DNA of 64,000 nt from assembly GCF_905475395.1 (NCBI RefSeq), contig NC_058337.1, forward strand, positions 108,618,368 through 108,682,367, read 5' to 3'. The stretch comes from Chrysoperla carnea (taxonomy: Eukaryota; Arthropoda; Insecta; Neuroptera; Chrysopidae). A model generated the notes under the pieces. That model did not search any database, was not told the origin of the DNA, and saw nothing but the letters and a program-made list of their open reading frames with translations. Below, one piece after another: positions 1 to 13,100 of the stretch (the first letter of the stretch is position 1; each line of letters starts with the position of its first letter). A program made the position numbers and the translations under genes.

Positions 1-342
1 ATGTTTAATTTTGATTATCGAGAATCATGTGTTAATCATTTTAAGCGGAATAATTTGCTAACATTCTATGGCATTTATTACTACGAGCTATTAATATTTA
101 TCAAAAAAAATTATCAAAACCTACCACTTAGAAATGAAACACATGATTATAACACTCGTCATAATAATGATTTGCATATTGCAAACTATAGATTGCAAAA
201 GTTCAAAAACTCTTCGGAAATTATTGGAAGTGAATTGTACAATAATCTTTCCGGAGAGTTAAAAAACATAGAGAGCATGCCAAAATTTAAACGTGCGCTG
301 AAGAAGCATATTGTAACGTCGTGCCCATATAGTTTAATTTAA
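1..342 (+). CDS. C-terminal part of a LINE reverse transcriptase (partial)
   Basis: This is 113 codons open from the window edge to a TAA stop. The ATG at position 1 is probably internal, because the frame runs off the edge. The protein carries the layout usual at the C-terminus of Jockey/CR1-type RT proteins: an RE-C-xx-F-K segment near residues 8-15, a Y-YYELLIFIKKN helix (27-37), an H-DYNTRHNNDL motif (48-57), a GSELYNNLS segment (76-84), and an FKRALKKHI end (97-105). The catalytic YADD box and endonuclease would lie upstream, outside the window. The family assignment rests on these recognised motifs, not on a search. It is a selfish element with no expected role in the neighbouring locus. 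Confidence 0.8.
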   Translation: MFNFDYRESCVNHFKRNNLLTFYGIYYYELLIFIKKNYQNLPLRNETHDYNTRHNNDLHIANYRLQKFKNSSEIIGSELYNNLSGELKNIESMPKFKRALKKHIVTSCPYSLI

Positions 343-398
343 TTTATTTAATTTTCATGGTGACTATACCAATGTACGTTTGTATCTTATGGTGAAAA

Positions 399-422
399 TA
401 AATAATAATAATAATAATAATA
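399..422 (+). repeat. (TAA)n microsatellite tail of the LINE
   Basis: About eight TAA triplets lie directly after the LINE 3' UTR and mark the 3' boundary of the insertion. Confidence 0.85.
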
Positions 423-627
423 TGAGATTTTGTTATATTTTTGTTATAAAAAAGACAGCCACGTACCACGAGTCGGCCAACTAATTATTTAAAGCTGCCA
501 CTACAGGCTCTGAGCAGAGAGACGAATATAATAAATTAGTAGAATTATATGTTTTAATTAACTACTTAAAAGTGTTTTGAAGAGTTAACGGTATGGATTA
601 AATGTTAAAAGAAGCGTCTTTAGGCAC

Positions 628-644
628 ATATGGTGGCGCTGATT
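628..644 (+). promoter_or_regulatory. CTCF-like motif (GGTGGCGCT)
   Basis: The sequence ATATGGTGGCGCTGATT contains the GGTGGCGCT core expected of insect CTCF sites (consensus about AGRKGGCGC). This core is rare in DNA this AT-rich. In Drosophila, CTCF sites mark boundaries between iab regulatory domains. The assignment is motif only; flanking zinc-finger contacts are not evident. Confidence 0.3.
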
Positions 645-3600
645 CGAGATTTCTTAGGATATCATACATTTTTATCGTACATTTTTTCGGTTGGTTTATT
701 TTCTAAATTGGTTTTCAAAATATATTTGGAGCCAAGGTACAGCACTCTTCCCTAGGTACACAGTATTCACTACTATCATAATAATAAAATTGTGATCCAT
801 ACACCAAAATATAGTCAGCCCCTGCTCTTATCATTTATATTCGCCATTAAATTTTTTTCTCACGATCCCTTTTATAATAATCGAATAATAAATATAAATC
901 CCTATATATGTGTTTGGGTATTATAATACATTGCATATATACTGACGTAAAATATGTTTATTTTCCAGAGGGATTTTGCAAATTATTACTCTTGACTATT
1001 CAGTGTACAGCCATTATTAAAAATACTTATTTTTTTCTTTCACATGAGTAAAATAGGGAATTTTGTGAAAGCACCTGTGAGATGGTTTTCAATTGCTGAA
1101 AATTATCAAAAAGTTATTCAAATATATTACTACAGATAAACATTTTAATATTAAACAACCTTAAATATGCATAAAGTTCATAAAATGCTCATTTGAATAC
1201 TCATTTTTATGCAAAATTTTTAATTAATTTGTATTATCTTTTGTTCATGCAAATTTCGTTTTCGTCTTTCCTATATTGTTGAGAAAATTTAATTGAAATA
1301 ACAAAAATTGTTTTTATTTTAATGATTGTGTTTTCCTTTTATTTTTAAGAAAAATTTGTAAATATTTTAAGATACTTTTATACATGTGTATCGTCATTAG
1401 ATGTGTATAGAACAATGGAGAAAATCGATTTCTTCTCAGTTTTTGGTGGAAGCGCAGTGAAAAAAAATTAAGTAAACAAAATTGAAGAATGTGAAAAAAC
1501 GTTTTCATTGAAAGACAAACTAACAAAATTAAATATAAAAAGCTCTTTAGACCTGTGCTCTGTTATTTAGTTACGCCCAACAGCGATTATAATTTATTAA
1601 GGTACTAAATTTTAAATCCTATTGCTGGACAGTAAAAATTTTCTCTGATATTTCGCTACGGTTGAACCTTACAACTACTGAGAACGTGGACACAAAAAAT
1701 CACTATTTCTACTATTTCTTTCAAAAATGATGAGTATAAAATTTGTATTATATTTTGAATTATATGAAGAAGCAATAATAATACTACATTATATTTAAAT
1801 ATTCCAAAATTTGCAAATTTAATATTTCAAACTTTACAGCGGAAATGAAGATCGATTTAGGCATTTAAGTATTCAAAACACTAATTCACCAGAAATTTGA
1901 AATAATATTTTGATTTAGATTGCTGGCATGGATTCGTAATCAGAATGTATATCTTTCATAAAAGCAAAACAAGCTGGAATATAGTCACCTTTTTAATAAA
2001 TATTTTGTTTTTTTTTTTTTTTTTTGCTGCAACTATTTTCACAATTTTGTAAGTGTGTTGTTTGATATAAGTGGATTCAATTGAATATAGAAATTGATAA
2101 CGTTTAGAAAGCTCAACTGTTTATTTTATATAATGTATGCAAAAAAATCGGTCAAATCGGTACAGCTCAATCGACAAGGATTCAATATCATATTCAGTCC
2201 ACTTTTACATTATTATTACACTTTGATATATAGTAACTAATTTTTGAAGGGCATATATTATTCTTTTGAAACGGAATCCTCAACAATGGTTCAACAATAC
2301 AAATGACTGTTACAAACATTCAAACCGCACACATAAATAATCCTTTTATAATACTATTAAATGGATAAAGCACAAAATATAAACATTGATTTCCCTGTCT
2401 ATATAGCTGTTGGTTAGTGTGTCTGTAATATGGAAATATATAGTACTGCCGCAATAAGAAAAATAAACTTCACTTATCTATTTTCACATATATTTTTAAG
2501 AGTTTAAGCAAACAATATGGGCTAAAGAACCACTTACTATTAAACAGATTTTTGCTTTCAAATGAGTAAAAAGTACATTAAAATCGCTTATTCCAAAAGA
2601 AAACTGATTCATATTTTAAAAGCATGAGAAACTTACAAAAAGATGCATTTATTATATCAGTTGCGCAAACGCATCGGATTTTTATCTAGAAGGTTAGAAA
2701 ATTTGTAATATATCATGTATTTTTAATTGCGACAGATATCACGTAACTACTTTCTTGAAAATCATTCAAAAAAACTTTATGTACCCATAAAACTTTCATA
2801 CAGTCATTAGAAACTTTCGAAGCATTAAAACGATTTATTATTGTCTGCTTAATTCAATCAATTAAATGTCTCTTAAAGAAGAGTGTTCTTAGATACTTTT
2901 CAAGTGAGAATTTAGGGTTCCACACCCCAAGAATTTCTCGGGGTTTTTAAAAATTTTGTAAATTGCACTTCTTAATAATAATTTAGTGTATTACTTGACT
3001 TATAACGTTACATCAAAAGTGTTTTCGACTCTTGCTTCAGCACTAGAATGATATATATATGTACCACGTACATATATAGTTTGTCGTACTACGAAATAAA
3101 CATTTACATCCATTGCAAAAATAAAGCATATAAAAATGCACAACTACAGCCAATAACATACGGTAAAATATAATAGCAACATAACAGAGAGCTTTTCCAC
3201 AATATGATGTCTGCCAGTAGTAGTATGTATATCTCTGCTACACATATATTATTGTTGTGATATAACAAATTTATTTTCTAGTACTTTAGGATTTTATATG
3301 CGTTTATGGTCTCATATTTATTGTTTATGAATGTTGTTTATCACTATCATATTCATAATATTGTATGGAGGTTTTACATTTAGAGAACGGTTATATGTTA
3401 AATAAAAATATTACATTATACAAATCTGTTTGAAAATAGCTTAATAAAATATTTATAAATCTGTTATCAAACCATAATAAATGTTCGTCAATATTGGCAT
3501 AATTTAGACCTTTATTTTATAGCATTACGAATTTGGGCTAAATATTGGTGGGTCTTATAAAATACATGTACATTTCAAGAAAAGAATGCTTTTCAAACTT

Positions 3601-3790
3601 GAGACATCAGGTTAAACTGAAACATCTGATTGAAATAGAACACGGTCTTAGGACATGAATAAACTTACGAATCGCATTTTTCTCTTTTGGTAGGTATAAA
3701 AGATATAAAGATATCCCCATCCCTATGTATTATTATTGTGAAATTAAGCTTGTTTGTTTGCTTGTTTGTTTGAATGAAACTGTACAGTAA
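645..3790. other. AT-rich intergenic DNA, no gene seen
   Basis: I see no coding-like exon. The stretch contains a poly(T) run at about 2,008-2,026, a short imperfect hairpin around 2,926-2,946 (CCCCAAG...CTCGGGG), and many TAAT/TTAT words that are uninformative at this base composition. Confidence 0.5.
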
Positions 3791-3825
3791 TATAGCTCAT
3801 GCATCAGAATAACACATGAGCTATA
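3791..3825. repeat. Perfect 11-bp inverted repeat (hairpin)
   Basis: The arms are TATAGCTCATG at 3,791-3,801 and CATGAGCTATA at 3,815-3,825, with a 13-nt spacer. The hairpin follows a TTGT-rich run (about 3,751-3,771), a combination often seen near transposon ends. No further arm homology is visible. Confidence 0.6.
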
Positions 3826-4039
3826 ATTGATAAAGATATATTAAATTTATTCTGACAATCTACTGCTCCATCTATGATCATCATTTATAATCATAAATTT
3901 CAGATTTCTGTAAAAATTTTAAATAGTTAAATGTTAAACAATTCATGGCCATCTTTTCTGGAATACTCAATGAATTATGACTATTATACACTTGGAAAAA
4001 TTGAAAACTGCATAGATCTTAGCTGTGCAAAACAATCTT

Positions 4040-4330
4040 TTCGAGTGTTATGGAAGGGGGCTAAGAGAGATCAAGAGAGGTGGAGGCTATAAAGTGGATG
4101 TTTTTATACTTAAGCTCAGTGAAGGGGGCGGATAACAAGCTAGTACGACATAAAGCTATAAATGATATGAACTTAGCTATCGTTCTTTTGAATTTCGTAG
4201 TTGGTTTGAGTACTAACCTAAACAAATTTGTCACCTCCATTAGTTCATGCATAATATTCCACAAATTACTAACAGTAATGGTAAGCCGTTTCTTTTTTAT
4301 CGTGCAATATCGTACAATTTGATGCATCAA
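4040..4330. other. Purine-rich GAGAG-containing patch; overlapping open frames judged non-coding
   Basis: GGGGGCTAAGAGAGATC and AAGAGAGGTGGAGGC at 4,055-4,087 form a GAGA-factor-like cluster, higher in GC than its surroundings. Open frames of 80-89 codons exist on both strands over the same DNA. Neither shows a recognisable domain, so they are probably chance. It could be a remnant repeat or a GAGA-bound regulatory patch. Confidence 0.25.
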
Positions 4331-5263
4331 TTACTGAGACAGTTCGTCTGGGAAGCGAAGACTATCGATATTTGCTCGAATCTAAGTTTCTTCAAACAGT
4401 GTTGATGTCCAAAATATCACATTTTATTTAATGTTTAAATACTTATCCAATGTTTTCGTCTTCTGGCAATAAAACCTATAACTGTGATGTATAAATTTTA
4501 AGAGCATAATTTTATGAGATCTTTTACACCAGTGGCCATATTGTAAACAATTTACTTGTCCAGTATGAAAATCTTTTCAATGAAACTTGTTCGATTTTTT
4601 CTTGAGTAGATCTAGTTTGTTTGGTTTCGAAGAATTCATTTAGATAACAAAGATTGCCAAAATTTGATTTTCTTTAAATTTCATAAAAGTTTTCTCACAT
4701 TGTCATACTAACTCAAAAATATAAAATTTTAAAGCTTTCCTCTAAAACTAAAATAACTATCCAATACATCATTTATTTCAAAAATAGATGAAGTTTATGT
4801 ATTCCGTGGGAGAACATCAGGAAATATTTTTATAGACCATAATTTTAATCGTAACTATCTTCCGTGGTATGAGTCCATTTATATTATATCCATAAATAAT
4901 ATTTACTGAAAATTGTAGAATTATGTATTTTTAATGTATTGAGGAAGTAAAAAAAGTAATTACTAGGTAATAAATATTTAAATAATCGAAGTATGATTTT
5001 ATGAATGTCGTTAACAATTAACAGGTATAGGAAACACTGTAGTACCTTGGATTACTATTTACCCCTAAATATCATAAAAATTAATTTTTATATTTTTTAA
5101 ATATAACAATCAATATATGCTTTCCGTGATGGAATCATTACTCCTTCTAATGGTGCATATTGCTAGAATTTAAATATTTAATGCCTATCGATAAAAACTG
5201 TACTGAAATTACTTAATTTAAAGTGATTTAAGTTACATTATAATAGTGTACCATGGATCACGC

Positions 5264-5300
5264 TTTAGTATATCTAGAATTACCTTCTAGATATACTAAA
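5264..5300. repeat. Perfect 16-bp inverted repeat with 5-nt loop
   Basis: The arms are TTTAGTATATCTAGAA (5,264-5,279) and TTCTAGATATACTAAA (5,285-5,300), separated by TTACC. The 37-nt hairpin is perfect but too short for a standard animal pre-miRNA. It may be a remnant of a small palindromic element. Confidence 0.8.
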
Positions 5301-6007
5301 CGATTGTACCAGTATCATTGGAGGTATATGATGTAATTAAAGAAAACTCTAAGCTACAGTAACATCTTCATCTGTTTATTTTATTAACTTTGGATCTAAA
5401 ATACCTACTATATTTTTTCTACTTGTACTGAATAAGCAGCAAAAGAATAAAGAATTACAAGCAACATTAATATGTGATTACTGTGATAAATAACACCTGG
5501 CGTTGATTTGAACCAAGGTTAATTATGATACGTGTTTTCAAACTTTCCATCCTGGCATTAAACTTCGTATTGTTTTATACTTAACTGAAATAAGGTCATT
5601 GATTAAATAATACAACTTAAAGTACAAAACACAGTAGTAAACATGCCATTAAAACAGCAAACAATGAGAAATATATATAGATTTTTACAAAAACATAGTT
5701 ATACATTGTTCTCCTTAGATGTTGATCCAAGGGACATTAATTAGCAAGGTATAACACTTTATCCTATATAAATATTTCAACAGCTAATTATTTTGCTTTT
5801 ACAATGTGAAATTTTTGGACATTTTCAATAAAAATACTGATAATCAGCTTCTGAATTTACATTTATGATTATGGTTTTACTTAACTACTTGAATATTTTT
5901 TTGTTGATGTTAATGTCTTTAGAAATTATTTATAAAATAATCATACACTTTTATTCATAAAAAATCAAATACGAAATTATTTATCACAGTATAAATATAT
6001 AATAGCA
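5301..6007. other. AT-rich intergenic DNA, nothing recognised
   Basis: No open frame of interest, repeat or structured element was noticed. Confidence 0.5.
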
Positions 6008-6060
6008 CTTGCAGATACCCGTCCGCTTTGCTGGGCAATTTCTACTTTAAAAACAAAGAC
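6008..6060. repeat. Probable TE fragment (ACCCGTCCGCTTTGCTGGGC-type motif)
   Basis: GCAGATACCCGTCCGCTTTG followed by CTGGGCAATTTCTAC resembles the 'ACCCGTGCGCTTCGCTGGGC' segment seen in many arthropod interspersed repeats. It is GC-rich compared with its flanks. A similar word occurs at about 27,085. No boundaries can be set. Confidence 0.4.
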
Positions 6061-7047
6061 TAACTTTCCTTGCCCTCACTTAACCTCCTTATGTTTACAA
6101 TTTTATAGATTTTAATTTTTTGATGGGGACCTCTAACTTTTTCGAAAATTCAGTTTTGCTCATAAACAGTGACAGAGACGATGGGACTTGACAATTAATT
6201 GAATTGTTTTCGAAATACGCTAAACATTTTACAAATTATATAGAATTTCACATGAGATATGAAACGTTGAATCAATGTATGTGCATCATATTATGTAGAT
6301 AATACAAACAAATATAGATAGTCAATCTACCCCTCAAGTTTAAAAAACTATACTGTATACAAACATAATAGGCAGACAAGTATAATATGCGTAGTTAAAA
6401 TTTTATTATCATATTTAGTTAACACTACAGTCAGCTCTGACAAACCCCGATTTGTCACGAATTAGCGAATATTTAAGCGAGCAAATGTACGCTTGTATGT
6501 GGAGGCTCATATTCTATTCCCAATTCAAATAAAAAATCAGGAATTCAAGCTAAAAATATGGCGTCTACATATTATAAGTTTTTATTTATAAATAACACAA
6601 ATATAAAATAAAACAATATATTATTATTATATTCATTTATTTTATTGTTATTACATACAATATTTTCAATTCAAATCGGAATTAAAATTTATTGTTTTTG
6701 TACAAAATGAATGAATGCTGTGTTGTGACTTTGTATTGTTGTGTAGAACGTGAATGATTTTTATTATACTTATATTTATAATTTATTTAAATATATTTTA
6801 TGTACTACCTTCACACCTTGTCATCAATCATTTTTGTTTTACAAAAGTGCATGAGGTGTTGCAGATCGTCCGTAGGAAAGAAGATATAGTATGTATTAAA
6901 TAACAGGCACTATGTAGTAAGTTAACCATATCCGATAGTAATAATCGTTTACGTAAAATAATCGTTTCAAGATAAATGAAGTTTCAATTTGAAAAAATTA
7001 TGAAAACTGATATTATTAGTATTAAATTCTGATACTTCTAACAACAA

Positions 7048-7110
7048 CTTGCACAGGTAAGTGGATAGCGCACCTGACTAGAGCACAGAGTAGCCTTTTA
7101 ATCTAGGAAG
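7048..7110 (+). repeat. Degenerate tRNA-like / SINE head remnant
   Basis: TAAGTGGATAGCGCACCTGA looks like a tRNA A-box and D-arm. It is followed by GAGCACAGAGTAGCC where the variable and T-arm would lie, but the B-box (GGTTCGANNCC) is eroded. It is best read as an old tRNA-derived SINE head, not a functional tRNA. Confidence 0.3.
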
Positions 7111-10100
7111 AATTTTACATACAAATAAAAAATACGGTCGAATTGATGCTTGAATTTTTATCAGTTATATCGGTAAAGGGTTAGTAACACTTTCCTTTTA
7201 AGTTTGATGTTCTGGAACTCTACAGAGTACAGGCCATTTTAATGTGCAGGCAATTTTTGAAAATTATTTTCTTTTTTAATAACGAGACAGCGAAAAGGAA
7301 ATTCAAATTCTAAATCCTTCATAAAGAAGGAAGCCCTAAAATGAATACAGAAACTATTTTGAAATACTGAATGGTAGAGAGCTTTAGAGAAATTGTGAAA
7401 AATGAGACATATTATATTAGGTCAATTTTCAAAAGAAGAAAATAACTGTTTTTCACTTTTTTTTTTTAGGAATGGAGTTTTTTTTTTTAATATCACATAT
7501 AAGTTTTTTTATTAATAATTCGATAAACATATCGTAAAAAATAGTAAAATATCTACTGTAGACATTTGTAATAAAACACATCTGCGACATCTCTATATAC
7601 TCATAAACACCTTTAAAATGATTTAAAATAAATTTGTTCTCATAAATTTCCAGACGTAAATCATCAATTTTGATTATGGGACTATGTTAGTAAACAGTTT
7701 TAATTAAAATTTTAATAATTCAGTATTTTCTTAATATTGAAACGCAAATTTCGAATTTAAATACACGTTTTCCTGTCGACAGATATACATATATTTGAAT
7801 ATTTGAAAAAGTCGGAAATTTGTGTGAACACGGTCTTAGACAGTCTAAGATCACTAATATTGTCTTATTAGAATAAGAAAAACTTCAGATTTTCATGAAT
7901 TTTATGCTGGGTAAATTTCATAGTTTCAATGAACTTGAATGAGGGATTTTCGTACTTAAAGGCTAGGATTTTATGGAGGTCTTTTTATTTTTATTTTATT
8001 TTTTTTTAACATCTCTCTCTCTTTTGTTAAATATGGACTGTTATTAATATATAAGTAATTATTAAAGTAAAATAATTTTGGCTTCGTTTATTTAGTGGCA
8101 ATATTCTTAATAATTGAAATTTTATGTTACCTCCAATAGCCCTTTATAAGAGGTATCGTTTTGTACTAGACATTTTGGGATAAATTAAAAGGTTTTAAAA
8201 CAAATCGGTTCAAGCAAACTAAATGGATACATGGTAACTATATAAACTTGGTTATTTAAAGAAAATTGTAAATGTACCGCTATCAGACTAAATAAAGGAA
8301 TTATTTCGTTAAAACTTGATACATATCTGTTGAGCAAAGAACAAAAAAATAAAAATTAATATAACATTTAGACTTAGTAATTAAAATTGTAGATATATTT
8401 TAATATTTTTTTTTTTTTTTTTTAATTTTAAATTGCAGACTAAAAATAAAAATAATCCTTCATAGAAAAAAAGAACAAAATGTTAAAAATATGATAATTC
8501 CGTTGTAAAACATTTTTGTAATGACTAGCATTCTATGTTTTGTTTTACATAAAAAATATATGATAAAACATTATACCGAGAAAAAAAAAGTTACATTATT
8601 GTAATAAAAACTTCTGTTTTGAAGAGTAAACCAACCAGACTTTAATTAAAGTAAACTCATTTTTCTTCCCTATGTATACTCTAACAAAATTATTGTACAC
8701 GGTTGTTTTAAGATGGGAAAATGTATACAAAATTACAACCCTATACTTTAGACACGAAAATTATAGTTTGTATTACTTCAATTGTCGATTACATTACTTT
8801 TTTTTTTAAATATGATGTTTGATTGTCTCTGGAGCAACGTAAATATTCGATAGGGAGTGACAAAAAATTTGCTGCTTGTTTTATATTATCGTTTTATTAT
8901 TATAAATACAAAAAGTTCTCTTAACAAAGTTTTACAACCAACAGAAAGAAGTTGAACTTGCACTTTCTTCAAAGGCATTAATTTTCGGGAGCGAAGTCAA
9001 ACGTTTGTTCTTTGCTTTTTCATCAGATGGTTGTTTCATACTATTTCAATGGCACTTTAGAACTCATAAAATTCGAAGTAATCACATGAACATATAAATT
9101 CTTAGCCCCATATAAATGGATTTCCCCTCTACATCAAGTTTTAAAAGCACTTAAATAGATAAATCAATTTTCCGCCCAAACTTGCATAGTCTTTAAAGCT
9201 AAATATTTTTTGTAGGATTCCGGATGTGAATGCACTTATACAAGATTATTCAAAAATATGCTACATCGTAAATAGCAGACATTATGTCCAAAAAGATGTT
9301 ACCCCTTAAATATTAAAGACACATTAGTTACCATACATATTTTAGTAAATTTCGCGTCTGCCCTCAACATTTTACTACTTTTGAGGCAATGTGTCTCTGC
9401 CATTAATATAGTAACATTTCATTGATCAACTCTGTACATTATCGATCATAAATAAGATATCTGATGTATTCACTAATCTAATAAATGGAAAAGATTTTAG
9501 TTATTCAGTCGGGTAATAATCTGAATGTTTCAATAATCAATATTTATAATAGTTTCAATCATATTTTTGAGAAGATTATTGGAACTCAATTTGATACAAA
9601 TGAGATAATGTTGTGAATGATTTCCGATTCTGATATGAGCGTTAACTGCTAATTAAAAGTCACAAATAGTCTTCCAAATTTAACTTTTTAATAAAAAGTT
9701 ATTTTTAGATCCGATAAATTTTATTTATAAAACCAACTTGATATAAAAACTAACATGTACATAATATCGCAAAATAAAGATATAAAACTTGAGAATGTCT
9801 TCCTTAAAACGAAAAGTACATCAAGACTTAAATAATGGTGCGGATAAACTTATATATATTCAATAGTATACGTCATATAATACTGTAACTGTTGTTAAGA
9901 ACTTTGTATATAGTCTGTCAAAATATTTTTTCTTTTACAGGGTGACCTAAAAGGAATCTTACAGTAAAATTCTCAATGCGAGAGTATTGATGTGGTCAGT
10001 AAGTTTTCCCTCTACAAACGAGCCGATCTTTATAGGTTTCTTATTTCTTAGTAAATTAATAATGATAGTATCATTTACTACAAAAATTTATCTTGTTTTT

Positions 10101-13100
10101 AGAAAAATATACTTAATGTTATTCTTTATTTTATAAATAATAAAATTCTTATTTTCTTGAATTAAGATTTGACTTTGTTGACTTAAGAAATATCTACATG
10201 TTATAGGAGCAACAGCCAAGTAAACGCGTTACTTCAATGCCAATATTTTTTACTGTGTTGAGGGGGTTGTAAATTTTACGAAAGTATTAAACTTTGTATC
10301 ATTTTAAAATGTTTTATTTTCGGAAAGTCATATTCATATTCACAAAGATAAATCGCAAGTAAAACACACATCCATTATTATGAATACACATAATATATAC
10401 GAACAAACGAAAAGAAAAAATACATAAACACGGTTAAATTTAGTGTTTTGTAAATTACAACTTTTGTTTAAATTATTATTATTAGCCAATGTCTAAGTAC
10501 ATTTTTTATATTGTAATTATCGTTGCCAACATAATAAAAATTACGTGTTTTACAACAAAATGTGTATGTTTTACGTCCAACCAAAAAAATTATATTCACT
10601 TTTCAAAAAAAAAGTATTGTGTTTTTGAGCAATTAAGTTTCTGTTAATAGCCGTCTGAAAATTATAATTTATGCAAAATTGTGAGAACTATAATTGTTTC
10701 ATTGTTTCTAAAAGTCTGCATATATAGGCATTGTTAAATTTTTAACCAATAGATTGAAAATAATCGAAGAGAATAGAGTATAAGAGCTGGCAATATCAAG
10801 AAAAAGTTGATTCCCTAACGGCTGGATTTTGAAAGTATTTTTTCTTTTTGAAATTAGTTCGGGATGAATTATGCATGGCAATCGAGACCAGTTGTGCTTA
10901 TTGCATCAACTATTGTGGATTCTTCCAAAAATATGCGACTATTACTAATTTTAAAATCGTTTTAAGAAAATTTTTAATGTTCAAACTCCGCGATTGATAT
11001 GATTTTTTTTAAAAGTTTTCTAATCATTTCAATGCTCATCTAGCATTAGTTAACGTTACTTCTCTCAGGTGCAAGGTGTACTTTCTTTAGATCACTAAAG
11101 AAAGAAATATTCGAAATTCAGTCGACAGAATGGAAACTTTTGACCAATATCTCATCCAAAAAGTAAAAATTCAGAAGTTGCCTTTTTGACTTAGGTTAGG
11201 TAATGAATTATGTATGTTACCACCCTTTCCGCTGAATATTTCAGCTTGCCATTTGTTTTGAAGGGATGAGTGCAACAGCTTCAATCATGAAATACCCTTG
11301 GATTTACCTAATTGCGCTTTGGTCTCTTACTGGACCAAAATCAATTTTTTTTAGACCAAAACGTTTAGCTTATTTGAATTTTGACGTTCTTATAAAAAGT
11401 AAAAATTTCTTGAGAAAATGATCTCAGTACTTATTTCAAGAAAATCATATTTAAATGCTTAAAATTTCGTTTGAAGCAAGAACATATTTACTTGCTACCT
11501 TTCTAAGAAATAGTTTCTTGGTAATATTCTTTTTTTTTACAGTGTAATGATTATTTTGCGATTACGTCAATACTCTGAATAAACCACTAACATAAAAGTG
11601 ACAATTTTTCTTATAGGAAGCAATTTAATGAATATGGTTTCAAAATTATAATATTTGGTACAAGGTATTGTGTTTATATATACACATTGGGGTCCGACTT
11701 CTGAATAATACCAAAAAGGGAACGAAAGAATAAATTAAGAATAGAAGGGCGTTCTTTTAATAAATATTTTAAAAATTATGTTTTTGTACTTTTATTGAGT
11801 AGTAAACAAGCGTGGTATATCTATTAATTATATCTGATGTACAAAGTTGTTGAAACTTTAAGGAAGAAACCCTCAACCATTCACAAGAAAGTGATGGAAA
11901 CAAATAAAGCTATCTAGATTTCAAGAAAATCTTATTCCTTGAAGCTTTTCTTTAAAAAATCTTTTTATATGTAAAAAAAACTGAGAATGGAATAAGAACT
12001 CTTTCCTACCTTTACATTTTGCCAAAATTTTTAGTCATATAACTTACTCCATTTCCAGAGGCTCGCTTTTGTTCGAAAAAGGTGAAATTTGGTAAGCGGG
12101 GTATGTCCTTATTAGATTGTATAAAAGTAGTGGTTGGTGAATTTCAGCAATTATGAGGGAATTCCCAATTGGAAAATCGCTTTTCAAGGTTTAGCATTCT
12201 CATCTTAATAGCTCCTGTCCATTGAGATAGGGATAATATATATGTAATAGCCATTATGATGGAATTTCCCTCAGACTTGTTTTCTATACTTCAAAATCTC
12301 TAAGTAGATTGAGTTAGTTTCAAAGAAGTGTCTTTTAGGGATGCCAAATTTCCAGCCCCCTTCTTCACATTTTATGTCCATAAATTATGGATTTTCGCGA
12401 TTTTCAGACCTTAGTCGCCCACAAATCTCCCTCAAATTAAGCTTGAGGCTTTAAGACTTATATGAGACTTGAATTAATGTTAAGAAAGTTCCTATTAGCA
12501 ATATCAACTCCCTGCAGTGGTATCTATCATCCCTTTTATGTAATTATTTCATGCGTTTAAAAACTTTAAAAAAAATCAAAAATCATATTTTGACAGATAG
12601 TATTAACTAATGAAAAGCCTCTCATAGAGGGGAAATGTGACCTTAGTGGTATTTCTTCGAAACTCATCAATTAAAAAAGTTTAAACTGAATCACCCAATA
12701 TGTTTAAATAACAAAACCGTGCCCTTTTTCATCTTAAAGGAAAATTAAAATTTTATTTAAATTATTATATGTGTCATATCAATCAAGAATTGTGCTAGTA
12801 TTTTTCTTGACAAAAAGTTAAACGACGTACGAAAATGATTTAAGTTTAAAATTTGAATTTTTAAGACACAAAATTATAATAAAAAACACCATGGCACACG
12901 AAATATATGTATATGATTATAATAATATTTTTATGTTGAAGATCATTTTATAATTCAAATATTCAACAAAGTACATACACACACAAAATTTTATCTTTCT
13001 AAAAATAATACAGAGAAAACTAAAAAACTTAAAAAAAGAAAAGAAACAACAGAAAAAAAATGAAAATTTATTCTGGACGGATATCTTCAACTACTTATAC

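Larger units (their letters stand above)
1..422 (+). mobile_element. 3' end of a non-LTR (LINE) retrotransposon
   Basis: The window opens inside a LINE. The end of a reverse-transcriptase ORF (1-342) is followed by an approximately 55-bp 3' UTR and then a run of TAA/AAT triplets at 399-422. A short simple-repeat tail in place of poly(A) is known from several insect non-LTR clades. The 5' part lies off the left edge, so length, clade and target-site duplication cannot be judged. The frame is intact to its stop, which suggests a fairly young insertion. Confidence 0.82.

Noticed and set aside
4061..4330. Overlapping 80- and 89-codon frames on opposite strands
   Set aside because: Neither shows a domain, splice context or biased composition; both being open suggests chance absence of stops in this patch.
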